From: Dechloromonas sp.
Lineage (GTDB): Bacteria > Pseudomonadota > Gammaproteobacteria > Burkholderiales > Rhodocyclaceae
Assembly (NCBI GenBank): GCA_017302355.1
Contig: JAFLDQ010000104.1
Coordinates: forward strand, 1-12,079
Length of the DNA: 12,079 bases
Reading direction: 5' to 3'
In this document: one piece after another, positions 7,907 to 12,079 of the stretch
How positions within the stretch are numbered: position 1 is the first letter of the stretch
Layout of the letters: every line of letters begins with the position of its first letter
Notes under the pieces: generated by a model
What the model saw: the letters and a program-made list of their open reading frames with translations, nothing else
Told to the model about the DNA's origin: nothing
Databases searched by the model: none
Translations under genes and position numbers: made by a program

Positions 7907-8686
7907 ATGACGGAGGCTCTCGACGCCGCCCTGCTCGCGCTCGTCGCGACCGCCTTCCTCGCCGGCTTGGTAGACGCGGTGGTCGGCGGCGGCGGACTGA
8001 TCCAGATTCCCGCGCTGTTTGCCGTCCATCCCGGAGAGCCGGCGGCCACGCTGTTCGGGACCAACAAGTGCGCGAGCGTCCTCGGCACCGCCAATGCGAC
8101 CTGGCGCTACGCGCGGCGGGTGACGATGCCGTGGCGGACGATCCTCCCGGCGGCGTTTGCCGCTCTGGCCTTTTCCTATGTCGGCGCGGCCGCCGTCGCC
8201 TGGCTGCCCAGGGATGTGGTGCGCCCGCTGATTCTCGTGATGCTGGTCGCTGCCGCGGTCTACACGCTGCAACGCAAGGATTTCGGGCAGGCGCACCTTC
8301 CGGCATACGGCGGTCATCGCGAACTGCTGTTCGCCTTTCTCCTGGGCGGCGTCATCGGCTTCTACGACGGCTTTTTCGGACCCGGCACCGGCAGTTTCCT
8401 GATCTTCCTGTTCGTCCGCTTCTTCGGCTTCGACTTCCTCCATGCCTCGGCCAGCGCGAAAGTGGTCAATGTCGCGACCAATCTCGCCGCCCTCGCCTAT
8501 TTCCTGCCCAATGGCTATGTTCTGCCCCTGCTCGCGGCGGCGATGGCGGCGGCGAACGTCGGCGGGTCGATGGCCGGGACCTGGCTGGCGCTCAGGCATG
8601 GCAGCGCCCTCATCCGGCGCGTCTTCCTGCTGGTGGTCGGAGTCCTCATCGTCCGCTTCGCCTGGGATACCATGCGGACGCTGTGA
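7907..8686 (+). CDS. TauE/SafE (TSUP) family membrane permease
   Basis: This is an inner-membrane protein of the TauE/SafE family, whose members export sulfite, sulfoacetate or related anions; the substrate here is unknown. It has several hydrophobic segments and two family repeats, each with a Gly-rich loop: FLAGLVDAVVGGGGLIQIPAL in the N-terminal half, and GVIGFYDGFFGPGTGSFL in the C-terminal half, followed by AKVVNVATNLAALAYF. The ATG at 7907 gives 259 residues and starts close to the first membrane segment. TTG 7895, directly after the res stop, is an alternative adding four residues. Neither has a clear ribosome site. The 0-12 bp gap to res suggests read-through or coupling, but the family has no known link to restriction, so this may simply be the gene flanking the inserted cassette. 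Confidence 0.9.
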   Translation: MTEALDAALLALVATAFLAGLVDAVVGGGGLIQIPALFAVHPGEPAATLFGTNKCASVLGTANATWRYARRVTMPWRTILPAAFAALAFSYVGAAAVAWLPRDVVRPLILVMLVAAAVYTLQRKDFGQAHLPAYGGHRELLFAFLLGGVIGFYDGFFGPGTGSFLIFLFVRFFGFDFLHASASAKVVNVATNLAALAYFLPNGYVLPLLAAAMAAANVGGSMAGTWLALRHGSALIRRVFLLVVGVLIVRFAWDTMRTL

Positions 8687-8722
8687 GGCCGGCGAGCGTC
8701 GGAGGGCGGGCTGGCGAAAGGT

Positions 8723-8728
8723 TATAAT
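8723..8728 (+). promoter_or_regulatory. Putative -10 box (TATAAT)
   Basis: A perfect TATAAT lies in very G+C-rich DNA, in the 68-bp gap before the lipoprotein gene. No good -35 hexamer is visible 16-18 bp upstream (around 8700), so the promoter may depend on an activator or be weak. A transcript would begin near 8735, leaving a leader of about 20 bases before GTG 8755. Confidence 0.5.
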
Positions 8729-8754
8729 CGCCGCATGGGCCAAGAGATGTCCGC

Positions 8755-9387
8755 GTGTTCCTGAGCCGATTGCTTCCGTACCCGCGGATGGCGCTGGCCG
8801 CTGTCGCCGTTCTGCTCGCCTCCTGCGCCGGCACGCCGGGCGGGGATGGCGTTTCCGAGCCGACCGCCGCCAAGCGCACCCGGTCGACCGCCACTGTGCG
8901 CAGCGGCTTTGCCTGCTGCAATCTGCGTTACAGCGGCGATCAGCTCAGCAGTTCCAATTATGCCCAGTTGCCCTTCATCGCGGTCGGGACGCCGGTCCTG
9001 ATCAGGGCGGTCGACGATGCCCAGGCGATCGTCGAGATCAATGGCCAGCAGCTGCAGCTGCGGCCCGATCCGGGCAACACCCGCGAAAGCCCCGCGCAGT
9101 GGCTTGACAAGGCCGTCGTTGCCCAGGATCCGCGGCGCCGCCTCGACGGCTTCCCGGACGGCGTGCGGGCGGCAATCCAGTCGGGTCGCGTGATGAAGGG
9201 CATGAGCAGGGAACAGGTGATCATGTCGCTCGGCTATCCGCAGGTGGATGGCAGGAAAGGCCTCGACGCTCCCAGCTGGCGCTACTGGTGGTCGGCTTTC
9301 GAGTCCTTCTACGTCCAGTGGACGCGGGACAAGGTGCGCAAGCTCGACGGCGATTCGGCGACCGTGAACAAGCTGACCCAGCCGTAG
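8755..9387 (+). CDS. Predicted lipoprotein with BamE/SmpA-like C-terminal segment
   Basis: I do not recognise a named family for this 210-residue protein. The N-terminus has two arginines, a hydrophobic core and a lipobox (VLLASC, Cys at 24), so it should be lipidated and anchored in the cell envelope. An unusual FACCNLRYSG follows at about 51-60. The C-terminal part, KGMSREQVIMSLGYPQVDG and then SWRYWW, resembles the GMT-x-(E/Q)-V-x-x-x-L-G-x-P pattern of SmpA/OmlA (BamE-like) domains, which suggests an outer-membrane role; this is inference from the pattern. GTG 8755 is preferred because it gives the positively charged signal-peptide start, and AGAGA lies about 7 bases before it; ATG 8788 would leave no charged n-region. 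It has its own TATAAT box and converges on dsbD, so it is probably transcribed alone. Confidence 0.8.
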   Translation: MFLSRLLPYPRMALAAVAVLLASCAGTPGGDGVSEPTAAKRTRSTATVRSGFACCNLRYSGDQLSSSNYAQLPFIAVGTPVLIRAVDDAQAIVEINGQQLQLRPDPGNTRESPAQWLDKAVVAQDPRRRLDGFPDGVRAAIQSGRVMKGMSREQVIMSLGYPQVDGRKGLDAPSWRYWWSAFESFYVQWTRDKVRKLDGDSATVNKLTQP

Positions 9388-9438
9388 CTACCGGTGTTGC
9401 ACTTGCGGAAGGTCTGATGGGGAGCGCCGGGCGAGCGG

Positions 9439-11190
9439 TCAGCCGGCCTTGTCCAGGGTGCGCAGGAAGCTCGCGGCGTCCTGAAAGCCGACGACCCGCA
9501 CGCCCGGTACTTCGTCTCCCCCCGGCCTGAAAAAGACGATCCCCGGCGGGCCGAACAACCCGAAGCGGGCGAGCAGCGCCTTGTCCTCCGCCGTGTTGGC
9601 GGTGACGTCGGCCTTGAGCAGGGTGAAGCCGGCCAGCCTGTCGCGCACCGCCGGGTCGGCGAAGGTGAATTTTTCCATTTCCTTGCACGACACGCACCAG
9701 TCGGCGTAGAAATCGAGCATGACCGGGCGGTCGACCGCGGCAAGGCGCGCGTCGAGTTCGGCAACCGAGCGTACCGTCTCGAATGACGGCTTCCTGGCGT
9801 CGCCGGTGACTCCCTGAGTGCGCAGCCCGGCCAGCGGCTGCAGCGGGTCGCGGCTGCCGGCCAGGGCGCCGATCAGCAGCGCGGCGCCGGTCAGCAGCAT
9901 GACGATGCCGACCCCCTTCCAGAAACGCTGCCAGCCCCGGGCGTGCGGCGGCAGCGGGTCGACGGCGTGCAGGTAGATCGCCGGCACGATGAGCAGCGCC
10001 GCCCACGCCAGCATCGGGACGACCGGCGGCACGACGGGAGTCAGCAGCCAGACGGCGGTGGCCAGCAACAGGACGCCGAAGCCCTTCTTGACGCCTTCCA
10101 TCCACGGCCCGGTCTTCGGCAGCAGCGAACCGCCGGCGGCGCCGACGGCGATCAGCGGCGCGCCCATGCCGAGCGCCATGACGAACAGCGCGGTGCCGCC
10201 GAGCACGGCGTCGCCGGTCTGGCCGATGTAGAGCAGCGCGCCGGCCAGCGGCGCGGCGACGCAGGGGCCGACGATCAGCGCCGACAGCGCGCCCATGGCG
10301 AAGACGCCGATGCCGCGCCCGCCCTGCAGGTGGCCGGACTCCTCGGACAGCTTGCTCTGTAACGCGGTCGGCAGCTGCAGCTCGTAGAAGCCGAACATCG
10401 AGAACGAGAGGACGACGAAGACCAGCGCGAAGGCGCCGAGCACCCAGGCGTTCTGCAGCGCGGCCGAGAGCAGCGTGCCGGTCAGCCCGGCGGCGATGCC
10501 GGCGGCGGCGTAGGTGACGGCCATGCCGAGCACATAGGCGAGCGACAGCGCGAAGCCGCGGGCGTGGGAATTCCTGTGTCCCTGCCCGGCGATGATGCCC
10601 GAGAGGATGGGGATCATCGGCAGCACGCACGGCGTCAGCGCCAGGCCGAGGCCGGCGGCGAAGAAGAAGGCGAGGTTGGCCCAGAAGCCGGCGTTGCGCA
10701 GGATGCCGGCGATTTTGCCGCTTTCGTCGGCGTCGACCGCGACCGGCGGGGCGGCGGGCGTTGTCGCCGGGTCGGGCAGCGTCACCGCCACCGTCTGCGT
10801 CTGCGGCGGATAGCAGACGCCGGCGTCGGCGCAGCCCTGCGACGTTACTTTCAGCGTCAGCGGCAGGGCGCCCGACGCGTTGCGCTCGACCGGCAGGCGG
10901 ATGGCGACACGGTTGTAGAAGACCTCGACCTTGCCGAAATTCTCGTCGTCCTTCTCCTTGCCCTTGGGGAAGACCGGGGCGCCGAGCGTCACACCCTCGC
11001 CGTCGACGGCGAAGCGGAACTTGTCGCGGTAGAGGTAGTAGCCCTTGGCGATGGCGAAGGCGACCTCGATGGTCTGCGCGTCCAGCGCGCGGGCGCTCGG
11101 CTTGAAGGCGACGGCGGGATCGAGGAATTCGTCGGCGTGAGCGAGCGAGGCGAGGAAGACGACGAGGAAGAGGAGGCGGCGCACGATCAT
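9439..11190 (-). CDS. dsbD: Thiol:disulfide interchange protein DsbD
   Basis: DsbD moves electrons from cytoplasmic thioredoxin across the inner membrane to periplasmic DsbC/DsbG and cytochrome c maturation proteins. The 583 residues show all three domains. A 19-residue signal peptide ends in AHA. The N-terminal immunoglobulin-like domain has Cys120 and Cys126 (GCADAGVCYPP). The membrane domain has Cys188 (LTPCVLPM) and Cys310 (VGPCVAAPL). The C-terminal thioredoxin-like domain has the active site WCVSCK (Cys499, Cys502). This is the six-cysteine relay of E. coli DsbD. The start overlaps the end of cutA by 4 bp (ATGA), so the two are translationally coupled. The gene is complete and converges on the lipoprotein gene with a 51-bp gap in which I see no clear terminator. 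Confidence 0.97.
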   Translation of the reverse strand: MIVRRLLFLVVFLASLAHADEFLDPAVAFKPSARALDAQTIEVAFAIAKGYYLYRDKFRFAVDGEGVTLGAPVFPKGKEKDDENFGKVEVFYNRVAIRLPVERNASGALPLTLKVTSQGCADAGVCYPPQTQTVAVTLPDPATTPAAPPVAVDADESGKIAGILRNAGFWANLAFFFAAGLGLALTPCVLPMIPILSGIIAGQGHRNSHARGFALSLAYVLGMAVTYAAAGIAAGLTGTLLSAALQNAWVLGAFALVFVVLSFSMFGFYELQLPTALQSKLSEESGHLQGGRGIGVFAMGALSALIVGPCVAAPLAGALLYIGQTGDAVLGGTALFVMALGMGAPLIAVGAAGGSLLPKTGPWMEGVKKGFGVLLLATAVWLLTPVVPPVVPMLAWAALLIVPAIYLHAVDPLPPHARGWQRFWKGVGIVMLLTGAALLIGALAGSRDPLQPLAGLRTQGVTGDARKPSFETVRSVAELDARLAAVDRPVMLDFYADWCVSCKEMEKFTFADPAVRDRLAGFTLLKADVTANTAEDKALLARFGLFGPPGIVFFRPGGDEVPGVRVVGFQDAASFLRTLDKAG

Positions 11191-11504
11191 TTGAGCGTCT
11201 CTTCGGCCACCCAGTTCAGATAGGCCGGCAGGCCGGCCGTAATCGGCAGGGCGACGATTTCCGGAATTTCGTAGGGGTGCAGCGTGCGGATCGCCTGTTC
11301 AAGCGCCGGATAGCTTGCCGCGGTCGACTTGATGAGGAGCGGGATTTCCGTCGCCGACTCGATCCTGCCCTGCCAGCGGTAGATCGACTGCACGCGCGGC
11401 AGGATATTGACGCAGGCGGCCAGTCTCGCTTCGACGACGGCCAGCGCGATGGCGTTGGCGGCCTCCTCGTCGGGACAGTTGGTGAGGACGAGCATGGTAT
11501 CCAT
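11187..11504 (-). CDS. cutA: Divalent cation tolerance protein CutA
   Basis: This is a small trimeric cytoplasmic protein named for copper tolerance in E. coli; its exact job remains uncertain. The 105 residues carry the family signature throughout: LVLTNCPDEEAANAIA, VEARLAACVNILPRVQSIYR, WQGRIESATEIPLLIKST and LHPYEIPEIVALP. Length is normal. It starts at ATG 11504, with a second ATG three codons in. There is no strong Shine-Dalgarno site; instead a TAGAAT hexamer sits 6 bases before the start. It overlaps dsbD by 4 bp. The same cutA-dsbD order occurs in E. coli, which supports both calls and suggests a shared link to metal or thiol stress. Confidence 0.96.
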   Translation of the reverse strand: MDTMLVLTNCPDEEAANAIALAVVEARLAACVNILPRVQSIYRWQGRIESATEIPLLIKSTAASYPALEQAIRTLHPYEIPEIVALPITAGLPAYLNWVAEETLK

Positions 11505-11510
11505 GAGCGG

Positions 11511-11516
11511 ATTCTA
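11511..11516 (-). promoter_or_regulatory. Putative -10 box (TAGAAT) before cutA
   Basis: On the minus strand TAGAAT lies 6 bases before the cutA ATG, inside the 81-bp gap after the channel gene. No good -35 hexamer is visible. If used, the transcript would begin at or next to the start codon. The same -10-to-ATG geometry is seen at 8723-8737. Confidence 0.35.
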
Positions 11517-11585
11517 CTTGAGCCGGCGCCGCCGCAGGGAATTGGCCGTGGCCGCGCCGCCGCGGGTGGAGGATCGCCAAGGGGG

Positions 11586-12032
11586 TCATCGCCTCGGGCC
11601 GGCGTCATCCCCCGCGTGGCTGGAACGCCATTCGATCTTGATCATGTGCTGCAGGATGGCCATCAGCGCGGCGCTGGTGATGCCGAGCATGAGGATGCCG
11701 TTGAGCGCTTCGAGCGGGCCGAGCAGCTTCCAGCCGGCGCTCATCACGACGTCGCCGTAGCCGAGCGAGGTGAAATTGACGCCGGAGTGGTACACCGCGT
11801 CGTAGAGTCCGGTGAATTCGCCGAGCAGGAGGAAGAGCAGTCCCCAGGCGACGATCTGCACGAAGTTGCCGAGCGTCAGGACCAGCATCGCCAGCAGCAG
11901 CGGTTGCAGTGGCGGGTGGGCGGACTGGCGGGTCCGGCGCACGTAGTGGCGGACCGCCCAGAAGGCGAAGGCGATCTGCACGACGAGGCAGAGCAGCATC
12001 AAGGGCAGGCCGATGGCGAGGTTCTTCAGCAT
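11586..12032 (-). CDS. Small potassium-channel-like membrane protein (Ion_trans_2 type)
   Basis: This is a predicted inner-membrane cation channel subunit of 148 residues. Hydrophobic segments are at about 5-28, 43-72 and 107-133. Between the last two lies a pore loop with NFTSLGYGDVVMS, which matches the K+-channel filter pattern S/T-x-G-Y-G-D. One filter per chain implies a tetramer. There is no regulatory domain such as RCK after the last helix, only a short charged tail. ATG 12032 is chosen because AGGAG lies 8 bases upstream on the minus strand; a longer frame starting at 12077 adds 15 residues without membrane or channel features. It lies 81 bp upstream of cutA in the same direction. 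Potassium selectivity is inferred from the filter; the physiological role is unknown. Confidence 0.85.
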   Translation of the reverse strand: MLKNLAIGLPLMLLCLVVQIAFAFWAVRHYVRRTRQSAHPPLQPLLLAMLVLTLGNFVQIVAWGLLFLLLGEFTGLYDAVYHSGVNFTSLGYGDVVMSAGWKLLGPLEALNGILMLGITSAALMAILQHMIKIEWRSSHAGDDAGPRR

Positions 12033-12040
12033 GGTTCTTC

Positions 12041-12045
12041 TCCTG
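12041..12045 (-). promoter_or_regulatory. Ribosome binding site of the channel-like gene
   Basis: AGGAG on the minus strand, 8 bases before ATG 12032. It decides that start over the upstream ATG at 12077. Confidence 0.65.
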
Positions 12046-12079
12046 GCGGGGAAATGTTGCGCTTGCGGGCACGCCACCC

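Noticed and set aside
7880..7920. Right-hand attachment repeat matching the mnmE 3' end
   Set aside because: Nothing resembling the final mnmE codons (Phe-Cys-Val-Gly-Lys-stop) is repeated around the end of res or elsewhere downstream in the window.
5306..8743. 1145-codon open frame on the minus strand opposite res and the permease
   Set aside because: The Arg/Gln/His-rich product has no domain pattern and lies fully opposite res and the permease, whose motifs are intact. It is a shadow of codon bias.
9388..9438. Possible terminator between the convergent lipoprotein and dsbD genes
   Set aside because: Imperfect G+C-rich inverted segments occur near 9421-9436, but the arms mismatch and no T-run follows on either strand.

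Overview
The window is high-GC DNA (roughly two thirds G+C, with strong C/G preference at third codon positions) from a proteobacterium. The gene order yidC-mnmE, the cutA-dsbD pair and the protein style fit a betaproteobacterium, perhaps of the Rhodocyclales; this placement rests on remembered family sequences and not on a search.

Layout, left to right. (1) Positions 1-562, minus strand: a beta-class carbonic anhydrase, cut at its C-terminus by the window edge and apparently lacking its N-terminal leader. (2) Positions ~565-2067, plus strand: the membrane insertase YidC without its first transmembrane segment. The two head-to-head genes meet within about 10 bp, each missing its N-terminus, so this is either a real rearrangement or a chimeric join in the assembly. 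(3) mnmE (2071-3429), a complete tRNA-modification GTPase, 3 bp after yidC. (4) A DNA-modification cassette beginning 37 bp after mnmE: a small lower-GC DUF2442 gene, a beta-class N6-adenine DNA methyltransferase (Mod) and an overlapping helicase-nuclease (Res). Together Mod and Res form a compact Type III-like restriction-modification system. (5) A TauE/SafE-family membrane permease directly after res. (6) A monocistronic lipoprotein with its own TATAAT box. (7) On the minus strand, reading leftward from the right edge: a small K+-channel-like membrane protein, cutA and dsbD. cutA and dsbD overlap by 4 bp.

How the genes relate. YidC inserts membrane proteins. MnmE modifies wobble uridines in tRNA. 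Mod and Res would protect self DNA and cut unmodified foreign DNA. The cassette sits at the 3' end of mnmE, a locus known elsewhere as an integration site (SGI1-type islands), and its DUF2442 gene and the middle of mod differ in base composition from their surroundings. DsbD carries reducing power to the periplasm and is paired with CutA, as in enterobacteria.

No tRNA, rRNA, CRISPR array, transposase or integrase is visible. The longest intergenic stretches are under 100 bp, so no gene-free stretch exceeds 300 bases. The most unusual points are the carbonic anhydrase/YidC junction, the compact Type III-like system, and the mosaic composition of its methyltransferase.
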